Origin: Euryarchaeota archaeon UBA552
Lineage (GTDB): Archaea; Thermoplasmatota; Poseidoniia; Poseidoniales; Thalassarchaeaceae
Direction: 5' to 3'
Assembly: GCA_002499585.1 (NCBI GenBank)
Contig: DAMH01000011.1
Coordinates: 28,723 to 92,722, forward strand
Length of the DNA stretch: 64,000 nucleotides
The notes beneath the pieces are model-generated. The model had not been told where the DNA came from and made no database searches. It saw only the letters and a program-made list of their open reading frames with translations. Shown piece by piece: positions 1 through 10,300 of this stretch (its first letter is position 1; each line of letters starts with the position of its first letter). A program made the translations under genes and the position numbers.

Positions 1-263
1 TCGACTCTGTCATATTGCTCGGCGTTTATGGATATTAGACGGCCTTTTACAGTCTCCGTCTTCACTTGTGAGGGTTCACTAATGCTGTTGGATAGTTTCA
101 AAACAGGTGATTTCTGATGATACCATCCTGCTTCTGAATGCCCGAGATGGTCTAGAAATGCCTTATGATTTTCCTCAGCAGTAGTTTCTAAGCCCTTTGA
201 ACTGAGCGTATCGTAAACGTCCAGCCTTGATGCAAGCAGTACCTCAACGGGACCCCAATCCAT
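1..263 (-). CDS. Unknown protein, N-terminal part (runs off the left edge)
   Basis: An open frame starts at an ATG (complement of 261-263) and stays open for 87 codons to the window edge. The protein begins MDWGPVEVLLASRL and continues with a mixed helical, charged stretch. No family is recognised. It lies 35 bp downstream of the helicase gene on the same strand, so it may be the next gene of that transcript. No signal peptide or membrane segment is visible in the part present. Only the N-terminal portion can be read, so no function is proposed. Confidence 0.6.
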   Translation of the reverse strand, partial: MDWGPVEVLLASRLDVYDTLSSKGLETTAEENHKAFLDHLGHSEAGWYHQKSPVLKLSNSISEPSQVKTETVKGRLISINAEQYDRV

Positions 264-298
264 GATTGCCCTACTACAGGGGCGTCAATTAACCTATG

Positions 299-2347
299 TT
301 ATGGATATCGTGAAAAGAACCTTCTGACGAGCCTGCCCGTAACATCAGAATCTGCGCTGGGGATCGTTATGATGTTCTTTGGGAGCAGCTTGGAATATGT
401 CCTCTCCAAGAATCTATTTTCCAAGAGTACTAAAATTGCCCTGTCGTCTTCTTTTCTAATCGGCCTTCCGATCGCCTGCAGAACAGAGTTCACGGCCGGT
501 TGGCCAGAGGAGTATCTCCAACCCTTGTCTCTGCCATATCTCTTTGACATGTATTCAATGGTCGCTCTTTGGCGTGAGGATGGCGGAGGAACTGGAAGGC
601 CCACAGCGACAACTGCGGAGAGAATGCCGCCGGAGTAGTCAACTCCCTCCGAAAATCTTCCTCCCATTACACCAAACAAGACGGTCTTAGTCCGGCTGTC
701 TGTCAGGGACCTGATGACCTTTGAAACATCAGATTTTGACATTCCTGATTCTTCATCCTTGATTCTGAACGCCTTTGGTATCCAATCTGTAGTTTCAATA
801 ATCTCTGACATCATAGCGTAGCTCGGGGCGAACACAGCTACGTTGCCCGGAGTTTGATCCAGAACTTCCTTGACATGAGACCTTATTCTCTTCAAGTTCT
901 CTTTTCCTCTTTTGGTGTATTTGCTGGTTACATCGGAACATATGATGATCGGCCTCCTATCTTGGGCGAATGGCGAACTGTAGGCCCTCTCTTCATAAGA
1001 ACCCGAAGTCAAACCAAGCATGTCACCATACATCGATGTCGGGTGCAGCGTGCCCGACATGAGAACAGAACCCTTCGCTTTGGATATAATCGTCGAGGAT
1101 ATCACCGCTGGATCGAGTAAACAGCTGGTCACCCTGCCCTCATCACCGACTAAATCGAAGACGAGTGCCATAGCATCGGATTTTTCAAATCTCAATATCG
1201 TCTCAAGAAAAGCAAGAAATCTCAAACATGATGTCCCGGTTTCTTCCTCCCCATCGCTGTCGTCGATTGTAACCTTGCCAAGGAGAATTGAAAATTCCCT
1301 GAATGTAGAGCTCCAATCATTAGTTGTCAATGAGGACAAGAACGAGGTTTTGATCACCTCTACGAGATCCGAAGCCTCCACTAAAATGTCATTGTGTTCA
1401 GAATCGTCGATATCATCCATCTTCGTCGCCATCCAGGACGATACCTCTTCTTCGATTCTCTTGAAACAACTAATGGCCACAGATGATACCGCAATGTCTT
1501 CGTGCCCAACTTTATTTTTCTCCAGGTTCTCCTTGTATTCCTCCACTTCATATCTTGCAGATTTGATCATTTTAACAGTAAGGCGAAGTTCCAATCCCAT
1601 TTTTATGCGATCAGGAAGGTTGTGGGCCTCGTCGATTATCAGTGATGAAGATTGCAGATCGATAGACATGGAAGAGAGGGACGATTCACTCACAGACTCA
1701 ACGAAAACGTGGTTGTAATCCAATACAATTACTTCGGCTTCCCTGGCGGCTTCTATGGAACATGCATATGGGCATACCCCCTCCACCTTGGCATTTCTTA
1801 TGGTCTCCTCTGCATGTCTGGGCTCGCTCAATATCCACCTACGCAAGAAAGAGCGACGGGCACCTAGAGCCTTCTCGTTTTGACCTTCTTCACAGAAGCA
1901 CTTTCTGTCTATTGTCAAGTTGCCACACATTGACTCCCGACCGATCAGGTCTACTACCGTGACTTCGGGGGTTCCCGCTGGTACCTTTCGATTTAATTCA
2001 CGTAGTGTATCGATGACAATTCTATGTTGGCTTTGCCTTCCTGTGAGGAATAGGAGCTTGTCGACGCCCTCTTTTCCCCTCATGACCGAGAGCGCAGAAG
2101 AAAGAGATGCTGCGGTTTTACCAAGGCCCGTTGGAGCCTCTGCCACAATGGACTGGCCATCCTGTAACGACAGATATGCATCCCGCATGAACCTATCTTG
2201 TTGATCTCTGGCCGCCTGGTGGGCGAAATATTCCGTCCACGGCCCGTCCGCACCTGCATGCACAATTGTTTTGTCGTATTCGGCCGAACAAGAATATTGG
2301 GTTCCGGAGGATCGATCGTCAGCAATGCCGTGACATGTCGATACCAC
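299..2347 (-). CDS. XPD/DinG-like Fe-S superfamily 2 DNA helicase
   Basis: This is a probable 5'-3' DNA helicase of the XPD/Rad3/DinG group, acting in repair or in resolving DNA structures. Walker A is EAPTGLGKTA near residues 70-79 and the DEAH box (IIDEAHN) is near 237-243. Between them, cysteines at about 141, 150/152, 192 and 196 sit where XPD holds its 4Fe-4S cluster. The C-terminal arginine-finger motif QAIGRPIRKEDD is present. The length of 682 residues fits the family. The N-terminal 35 residues before the first conserved helicase segment look dispensable; a GTG at 2263 is a reasonable alternative start. The RHH regulator gene lies upstream on the same strand, separated by a perfect 12-bp inverted repeat. 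The exact subfamily (XPD versus DinG) is not settled. Confidence 0.88.
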   Translation of the reverse strand: MVSTCHGIADDRSSGTQYSCSAEYDKTIVHAGADGPWTEYFAHQAARDQQDRFMRDAYLSLQDGQSIVAEAPTGLGKTAASLSSALSVMRGKEGVDKLLFLTGRQSQHRIVIDTLRELNRKVPAGTPEVTVVDLIGRESMCGNLTIDRKCFCEEGQNEKALGARRSFLRRWILSEPRHAEETIRNAKVEGVCPYACSIEAAREAEVIVLDYNHVFVESVSESSLSSMSIDLQSSSLIIDEAHNLPDRIKMGLELRLTVKMIKSARYEVEEYKENLEKNKVGHEDIAVSSVAISCFKRIEEEVSSWMATKMDDIDDSEHNDILVEASDLVEVIKTSFLSSLTTNDWSSTFREFSILLGKVTIDDSDGEEETGTSCLRFLAFLETILRFEKSDAMALVFDLVGDEGRVTSCLLDPAVISSTIISKAKGSVLMSGTLHPTSMYGDMLGLTSGSYEERAYSSPFAQDRRPIIICSDVTSKYTKRGKENLKRIRSHVKEVLDQTPGNVAVFAPSYAMMSEIIETTDWIPKAFRIKDEESGMSKSDVSKVIRSLTDSRTKTVLFGVMGGRFSEGVDYSGGILSAVVAVGLPVPPPSSRQRATIEYMSKRYGRDKGWRYSSGQPAVNSVLQAIGRPIRKEDDRAILVLLENRFLERTYSKLLPKNIITIPSADSDVTGRLVRRFFSRYP

Positions 2348-2427
2348 GCCAGATGTTATTATTTCCTGACGTTCTTTGATTATCGCTCTTCAATCGCGCA
2401 ATTATTCCATTAAAGGGTCCTGAGGGT

Positions 2428-2456
2428 GTGGAGGAGCAGATTTCCTGCTCCTCCAC
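2428..2456. terminator. Perfect 12-bp inverted repeat with 5-nt loop
   Basis: Arms 2428-2439 (GTGGAGGAGCAG) and 2445-2456 are exact reverse complements around a 5-nt loop. The element lies about 40 bp after the stop of the RHH gene and about 80 bp before the helicase start, both on the minus strand. It could be a transcript-end hairpin for the RHH gene or a protein-binding dyad. No long T-run follows on the minus strand, so a classical intrinsic terminator is not clear. Confidence 0.5.
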
Positions 2457-2496
2457 GACATCCGAGTGCATCCCATCCCCACTCATTGTCTCCACC

Positions 2497-2856
2497 TCAT
2501 GCTTGTAATGAATCATCATCGTTGGCTGTACTTTCAATTCGGGCCTCAAGAGCCCTGTCAAGAGCATTAGAAAGTGATATCTCCCTTTCCATGTACAACC
2601 TAGCTCCAGATTGCAATACGCTCCCCACGTCTTCTCCTCTGTGGTCGCAGAATCTATTCAGGGTTCTCGAAAGATCAGACCCTATCTTCACTTCGATCTT
2701 GTCTGATGTGAAATCTCCTCCAGATAGGAACCTGCGGACTGACTCCCTGATAACATCAGAGCGATTCCTGAATCCATCGGTCCCAACCCTTTGATCTAAC
2801 TGTAAAATCTGCTCTTCTGTGAGTCTGATCGAGACCAAGGCAGTGGGAGTGACCAT
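2497..2856 (-). CDS. Ribbon-helix-helix (CopG/NikR-like) regulator
   Basis: This 119-residue protein has an N-terminal ribbon-helix-helix DNA-binding domain: the strand ALVSIRLTEEQ (residues about 6-16) is followed by helices containing FRNRSDVIRESVRRFL (about 29-44). RHH proteins bind DNA as dimers through the paired strand. The C-terminal part (about 48-119) is helical and charged and has no recognised ligand-binding fold, so the signal it senses is unknown. It is divergent from the HD phosphohydrolase across an AT-rich region with repeated TTGTATT motifs, which suggests autoregulation or control of the HD gene. The start is the only ATG before the domain. Confidence 0.82.
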   Translation of the reverse strand: MVTPTALVSIRLTEEQILQLDQRVGTDGFRNRSDVIRESVRRFLSGGDFTSDKIEVKIGSDLSRTLNRFCDHRGEDVGSVLQSGARLYMEREISLSNALDRALEARIESTANDDDSLQA

Positions 2857-2980
2857 AGCGACCGTGAGTCATCAGAAGGACGGGCAGTATATCAATGTAT
2901 CACATTTGAAATACAATTGTAATACAAATTTGAAACTGGCCAATCTGCTATCCTAAAACCAATTTGATGATTGAATTCAA
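2857..2980. promoter_or_regulatory. Divergent promoter region with repeated AATACAA/TTGTATT sites
   Basis: This AT-rich region lies between the RHH gene (minus) and the HD gene (plus). It holds the 10-bp palindrome TACAATTGTA at 2912-2921 and two AATACAA copies at about 2910-2916 and 2921-2927, one helical turn apart. That spacing would suit cooperative RHH dimers. A TATA-like ATTGATATA lies toward the RHH gene on the minus strand (about 2886-2896). Binding by the RHH protein is inference. Confidence 0.5.
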
Positions 2981-4318
2981 GTGCAATACGTCACACGAAG
3001 CAGTGTGAAGGTCATCAACGATGCCATTCATGGCGACTTCTCCTTGGAAGGTGTGAGGGAAGAATTACTGGCGACACCCGAGTTTAACAAGTTGAGCCAT
3101 ATCAAGCAATTGGGATTGGCACACCTTATTTTCCCGGGCGCCCATCATACGAGGTTTGAACATTCACTGGGCGTTTCTCACGTTGCCGGCCTGATGGCGG
3201 ATTCCATAGGACTCAGCCCGACAGAAAAGCAAATCGTACAGGTTGCGGGCATGCTGCACGATGTAGGTCATGGCCCATATTCACACACATTAGAACACAT
3301 TCTGCATAGCAGAGGCGGTAAAGATCACATGAGTATAACAGAGGGTATAATCACAGGCTCCTATGACGTCGTTGGAGAGACAGAATCTGTTTCTGTCGGC
3401 CCTCGCCAATCAATCCCTGAGATATTAGAGAAGCACGGCGTTGATCCAAAGGAGGTTTCGAGACTTATCAGGGGTCCAGACGCATCTGGCACAGAGAGAA
3501 GCTTATTCGATTGGGAGGAAGGCGGCCAGGAATTCCATTCAGAAGATGTGACTCTAGCGAACATGGTCCATGGGCCGGTGGATTGTGACCAAATAGACTA
3601 CCTGATGAGAGATGCGCATTTCACAGGGGTAAAACACGGATCAATTGACCATATGCGGCTGATTCGGTCTCTTCGTAAGAGAGGAGGTAACATAGCGGTC
3701 GACGAAGGAGGATTGGCTGCATTGGAGGGGATGCTGATGGCAAGAGGTCTGATGTACAGTGCAGTCTATTTCCATAGGGTCACGCGAGTCACAGAGGTGA
3801 TGTTATCCAGAGCGGTCGAACGGAGCGAAGAGAACCTTCCAGATGCCGAGGAGATGCAAAGAAAAATAGACTCAGAGATATGGGCTGACCTCAATAAAGC
3901 AGGAGGGTATGCTAGGGACATCATCACACGACTGAAATACCGAAAATTGTTCAAAATAGCATCTACATTCCGCAGAGAGGACCTTACAAAAGATCAAGTT
4001 TCGAGTCTGGGGAAAATTGCAACCAATCCTGAACACAGGAGGGCTGTGGAAGACGATATCGCAAAAAGGGCCGGGCTGGATCCAGGCTATGTCGCCGTTG
4101 ATGTCCCCAGTGCAAAACTACTGTTGTCAGAGCCGAGAATGAGTCAGGTCGATGTTCGTATAATCGGGGACGATGGAAAGACCAGATGGTTACACGACCA
4201 TACTCCCATAGCAGATGCATTGAAACGCAGGCAAGTAAGCCAATCAGTCGCTTACTTGATGACCATTCCCGGTCATGAAAAAAAGGTGTCTGAACTATTC
4301 CAAAGACACTTAATGTGA
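2981..4318 (+). CDS. HD-domain phosphohydrolase (dGTPase/SAMHD1-like, COG1078)
   Basis: The protein matches the HD superfamily of metal-dependent nucleotide phosphohydrolases related to SAMHD1 and dNTPases. The N-terminus has the family-typical IHGDFSLE, followed by HHTRFEHSLGVSH (residues about 55-67), the HD pair in MLHDVGHGPYSH (about 91-102) and a distal aspartate in CDQIDYLMRDAHFTG. The 445-residue length fits the COG1078 family. Translation starts at GTG; an ATG 14 nt upstream is out of frame. A likely role is dNTP or related phosphoester hydrolysis; the substrate cannot be read from the sequence. It is divergent from the RHH regulator, which may control it. Confidence 0.85.
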   Translation: MQYVTRSSVKVINDAIHGDFSLEGVREELLATPEFNKLSHIKQLGLAHLIFPGAHHTRFEHSLGVSHVAGLMADSIGLSPTEKQIVQVAGMLHDVGHGPYSHTLEHILHSRGGKDHMSITEGIITGSYDVVGETESVSVGPRQSIPEILEKHGVDPKEVSRLIRGPDASGTERSLFDWEEGGQEFHSEDVTLANMVHGPVDCDQIDYLMRDAHFTGVKHGSIDHMRLIRSLRKRGGNIAVDEGGLAALEGMLMARGLMYSAVYFHRVTRVTEVMLSRAVERSEENLPDAEEMQRKIDSEIWADLNKAGGYARDIITRLKYRKLFKIASTFRREDLTKDQVSSLGKIATNPEHRRAVEDDIAKRAGLDPGYVAVDVPSAKLLLSEPRMSQVDVRIIGDDGKTRWLHDHTPIADALKRRQVSQSVAYLMTIPGHEKKVSELFQRHLM

Positions 4319-4414
4319 TCATAAAATTATGCTAACTAGAGTACCATTCAAAAGGGGAGTTCGGGTACGCGTGAGCGGAGGTACCAAAGTCAGGAACCTT
4401 CAGATGAGATGTGA

Positions 4415-5773
<1,359 letters not shown>

Positions 5774-5780
5774 AACGGGA

Positions 5781-5786
5781 TTTTTT
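5781..5786 (+). terminator. Short T-run after gdhA
   Basis: Six consecutive Ts begin 8 nt after the gdhA stop codon. Archaeal RNA polymerase often terminates at such U-rich tracts without a hairpin. No stem-loop precedes it. Confidence 0.35.
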
Positions 5787-5848
5787 GCGTCCTAAACTTA
5801 AGACCGCGTCGAGCAACATTCATTCGCCTCCGAGCCTGGGGATAGGCT

Positions 5849-6760
5849 ATGTCGGAGATGATTTATCACGGGAAAGTCAAGCAATTGTGGTCTACGGAGG
5901 ACCCGGACGTCATTGAGTTCAGGTACACTGATCAGATATCCGTGTTCGATCAAATTATTCCCAGCCTAATACCCAGGAAAGGGGAATCACTCAACAGGAC
6001 CTCATGCCACTGGTTCGATTTAGTGAAGTCCAGGGGAATCTGTGAAACCCATGTTTTGCATATGAGCGCACCTGACAGACTCGTTGCAAAGAGATTTGAC
6101 GTTATCAGAGAACCCGGAGCAATATCCCAAGACAGGCAGAATGTATTCGTGCCGTTAGAGGTAATCTGCAGGCACTACCTAGCAGGCACGGCATGGAGAA
6201 GATTCAACAGAGGCGAACTGACCTACCAAGAGCTGGGCTTTGAAGAACCCGGACAGGTCTTCGAGGGCGTTAAACTGCCAACACCTTTCCTTGAGGTTTC
6301 TACAAAGTTTGAGGCATTCGATCGTAATTTGGATCGGGATGAAGCGTTGGAGATATCCAATCTACGCCCAGAAGAGCTGGACGATATCTTAGCCATCGTT
6401 CTAGAGATAGATGACTTGATCCAAGAGGAGGTGGGCAAAAGGGGGCTCATCCACGTCGATGGAAAGAAGGAATTCGCCTTAGGCCCGGACCGTACCCCCA
6501 TTCTGGTAGACTCTTTCGGAACATTGGACGAAGACAGGTGGTGGGATGCAGAAGCTCTGAAAGATGGTAAAATCGTCCAACTTTCCAAGGAGTTCGTAAG
6601 ACAGCACTACCTCAGCACAGGCCATCACTCAGAACTCAAAAAAGCTCGGGATTCAGGTGCCGAGGAACCGCCTATACCCCCTCTGCCACAGTCAATAATA
6701 GACGAAACGGCGCAATTGTATGCCAACATGTACGAAAGACTGACTGGCAAAAACTTCTAG
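5849..6760 (+). CDS. purC: SAICAR synthase (phosphoribosylaminoimidazole-succinocarboxamide synthase)
   Basis: This enzyme joins aspartate to CAIR with ATP in de novo purine synthesis. Family signatures are YHGKVKQLW and the D-Q-I-x-V-F-D region at the N-terminus, VICRHYLAGTAWRRF near residues 108-122, and ILVDSFGTLDEDRWW near 223-237. The length of 303 residues corresponds to the longer, yeast-like single-domain form rather than the roughly 240-residue bacterial form. The start ATG is 6 nt before a second in-frame ATG. A TTAAG-type AT-rich element precedes it. It converges on the unknown gene at 6757 with a 4-nt overlap of the 3' ends. Confidence 0.95.
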   Translation: MSEMIYHGKVKQLWSTEDPDVIEFRYTDQISVFDQIIPSLIPRKGESLNRTSCHWFDLVKSRGICETHVLHMSAPDRLVAKRFDVIREPGAISQDRQNVFVPLEVICRHYLAGTAWRRFNRGELTYQELGFEEPGQVFEGVKLPTPFLEVSTKFEAFDRNLDRDEALEISNLRPEELDDILAIVLEIDDLIQEEVGKRGLIHVDGKKEFALGPDRTPILVDSFGTLDEDRWWDAEALKDGKIVQLSKEFVRQHYLSTGHHSELKKARDSGAEEPPIPPLPQSIIDETAQLYANMYERLTGKNF

Positions 6761-7380
6761 GAATGACGCCTCATCATCAGCCCGACACCATGTTTTGCTG
6801 CGCCTTGCAGTAAATTGGAGAGGTGCCGAAAACCATCTTGCACCCCGCCATCGAATGACTCATTCGAGTTGACGGTCCACCGCCCTCTGTTGATTTCTCT
6901 TCGGAGCTCTTTCACCTCTGAATGGGTTATCCAACCCATCAAATTCAATCCGAAAGCACCCTTGTCAAAATCGTCTTCGCCCAAGAAATCAGGCATGAAT
7001 CCGAGTGCCAGCTTGGCAAGTAGCTCCTCAATCACCTTGGTAGGCGACCTTATGTTCTCTATGAGGTAAGCAATAGCATTACCATCTTCGGTGGGCCATC
7101 TCCCCAGCTTTTCCTTGGATCCCTTTCCACCGTCCAAGGGCCGGCTTGAGTCATTGTAAAGGTCCCAATCCAACGCTGCCAGAAACAAGAGCGTCGCCCT
7201 GTCAAAGATCGCAGGTTCGCCGTTCACCAACTCTTGGATGCCCTCCACTTTGGGTGAAATCATCTTAATTTCTTCATGATCTCCTGCCATGGACGACAGA
7301 ATAGGGTCAACAAGCAATGCCGGATCAATCATCAATGGGTCAAAAGTGTAGAAATCCGATGGAGGTATGTACCTGTTCAA
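6757..7380 (-). CDS. Unknown cytoplasmic protein, 207 aa
   Basis: No family is recognised. The protein is acidic and helical, with no signal peptide or membrane segment, and contains repeated tryptophans (ALDWDLYND, GRWPTEDG, NRGRWTVN). The C-terminus is basic (GLMMRRHS). It starts only 10 nt after the stop of the giant surface-protein gene on the same strand, so the two are probably co-transcribed, and its function may relate to that protein. Its 3' end overlaps purC by 4 nt. Confidence 0.75.
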   Translation of the reverse strand: MNRYIPPSDFYTFDPLMIDPALLVDPILSSMAGDHEEIKMISPKVEGIQELVNGEPAIFDRATLLFLAALDWDLYNDSSRPLDGGKGSKEKLGRWPTEDGNAIAYLIENIRSPTKVIEELLAKLALGFMPDFLGEDDFDKGAFGLNLMGWITHSEVKELRREINRGRWTVNSNESFDGGVQDGFRHLSNLLQGAAKHGVGLMMRRHS

Positions 7381-7390
7381 AATATCATCC

Positions 7391-10300
7391 TCATTTGCCC
7401 AGGCGTCGCAACCTCATCTCAAAATCGTCCACATCCTCATCAGACCGGGTTCTTGGGGGCATTGGAGCAGCGACTGGATCCCGCTCCTCGATTGATTTTT
7501 CCGTTTTTTCGACCTCGGCGATTGCGGCAACTTTCGGTCTCTTCGTCACTTTGCTATCAGCAACTCTCCGTCTTTCCTCTCTTTCGCTGATAATTCTGCG
7601 GGCCATTTCCTCGAGGTCTTTTTGTTGGTTACGTGAGCGGGAATTGAGGATTAACACACCCCCGATTACAATGACAAATACAGCAGCAATTGTACCGGTT
7701 CGTATATCCTCTGACCTGGTACTAGTCTGTGCCTCGCCCGCCAGGATTATCCGAGATAGGTCGTCACTTGAATCGAAATCCTGATCCCAAGGGAACTTGC
7801 ATGCAAGTAGTACGGAGATCTCCACACCGTCCTCCAGTGACTCCGGCCGTTGTATCAACGGCTCAGGTCCGAATGTCCCTGCAACATCGACGATGTGTGT
7901 CCGGTCATCGATTCCTGGGGCCTTAAGGGTCACAGTGCAGGTCAGATCGTCATAGGATTGGAGGCCTTCTCGGGATATTAGCACCCTTATCCTTTGATTC
8001 TCTGTGGCCGGGTCGTAGGTCGCAGGCTCCAGCTCCAGTCCGACTACTCCCAAATTCCAGTAATCTGGATGCCGGATTTCCACCACTTGATTTCTGACGA
8101 ACAATATCCTCCCAAATTCGTCATAGATTCTTATGCTGATTGTGTTGCTTCCGGGCGGCGGTGTCCAAGGGTCATAGGAGAGGTTGAGGTAACCTATCTG
8201 GCCACTCTGGATAGTGATGTTTCCTGCATCAACGACATCCCCGTCCTCGTCAACCAGCAACCCGCGTATGTTCAGTGTGTCTTCCCCTTCCCCAACAACA
8301 CAGAGTGAGTCTATACTACCATAGGATCCGGCTAGTGAGCAAACAGTTGGACGAGTCGTCAAATCAATTATTTCGACTCTGTAACCCAGAATGTCGGTAC
8401 CATCGACTGTGACATACCCAATGTTTTGCATGCCGCTTCTCTCAGGTAGTATCCAGAAGCCCAAGGGGTCCCATTGAAGCGATTGTTCACTCTGGCTGTC
8501 GACTACGTTGTTGGTAGGTCCTGTACCGTGAATCTTCAGGACCGCAGAGCCGCCCATTGTTATCATTGAGACCGGGGTGCTGGACCATGAATGATTTGAG
8601 GGTGTTACGGTCATCATCATTTCACTCTGATCGTTAGCCTCATTAACGGCGCCGATTCGAACTATGAAAGGCGATTTGTCCCAATCTGGCGGTGGAATGA
8701 GTGATAGCGGGATGCCTTGGCTCTCCCCGCTGCCGACGGCTATTGATGGAGGTCCTGTTTGGCTCCAACCTTCTGGGAGGCCAATGACGCTCAGGTTAAT
8801 TGAGGTCGCCGCATTACCTGTGTTCTGTACCCATCCAAGGGGATATCCCCCCTCTTCAGTAATCATCCAGTTAGGGTCCCCATCTAAAGTGAAGGATCTG
8901 GTTGCTTCTACTCTAACTGGGATGGATATTTCAGTTAATCCGGAACCATCAGCATCCCTTATTCTCAATATGAGGTCGACTGTCAGGCTATGAATCGCAT
9001 TCCCCGGGGGCGTGACACTCACTGATACTCTCCTTGTTTCTCCGGGTGCCATCTCAAAGTCAGTGTTTGGAGGTTCGACCTCCCATCCTTTTTGACCGAC
9101 AATCTGTGTGGATATATAGGGCGAAGATGGCGCGTTTCCTAATTGAACTATGTCTATTTCTAAGTCAGATCCCTCTGCAGGTATCTCAAGGTCCGTCTCA
9201 CTGAAAGTGGCGCCCCAGGCTGACTTTCTTGTGATCTCATACTCGACAATTGTAGAACCCATTTCAATACCATTTCCAGCCACCAGCGTGAAGTTGATCA
9301 AAACCAGGGAACCGTTGACTAGCGAGTTGGGTATCGATAAGTTCGACGTGAATGATGCTTTGCCCCCTGTCGGCACTTCATCTACTGCCGCACTCCCTTC
9401 CAACCATCCCTCGACAATCGTCCCGTCCAAACTCGTTTCAATGGACAGATCTAAGGAGTCTTCGTAATTACCGTCGTTTCTTACCTGAACCTGGATCGCT
9501 GTTGAGCTTCCTGGGTCTATCAAGATCCTGCGGCCAAGTAAGTTCTCTCCGTCTGATTCCACAGACAATATCGCCCACTGCCTGTCTTGCAAAGCAGATA
9601 CATTGTATATTACGAAATCTGTGGCTTGTTGATCTATCAAGGAGGACATCGTGATGGTGACTTCTATCGGTCTTTGAGCATCTGTTCCCTCTCCCAAAGT
9701 TATCGATAGCGGGACCGTCTGCAACTCACCGGGAGTCAAGAATGCGTTCTCTTGGGCCAGTGCCACCTCGATATTTGGCGATCCGATATCATCTACGAAT
9801 TTTGCTTGCCAGGATACTGAATATGAATCCGGGCCATTACCTGAATTTCTCATTTTTAGGACTGAGAAAAAGGTATCCCCTATCTCAAGAGATTGACTCG
9901 CAGCGTCGTTTTCATTTGCCATCTCCAGACTGGCATTGTGTTGTTGAAGAATCTCGATTGAGAAAGACATTAGACTGTATGCTGGGCCTTCAGATTCACC
10001 CTCAAAGCTCAGGAATCCTGGTTGGATATACTGGAGGGAGACTGTCTGTTCTAGAACAATCACCGCGTCGACGTGGCTACCCTGAGCTCCGGTTATCTCT
10101 AACCTATCTCCATCGATTGAAAGATTGTCATCTGTCGAGGTCCATAGCCAGCCAGGTAAAGACATCCCTAAGTCTGAAATTGACCAGTTCAAGGAGGTCG
10201 CGTCCTCTGGCATTTTCGCAGAGATGCGATACTCCGTCGGGCCGGGAACCATCCTCCTGTGAGGCGGTTCGACAACAACATCTGCCGCTACGAATGTCAG

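Noticed and set aside
1020..1718. Open frame on the plus strand inside the helicase gene
   Set aside because: It has no recognisable domain and lies antisense to clear helicase motifs.
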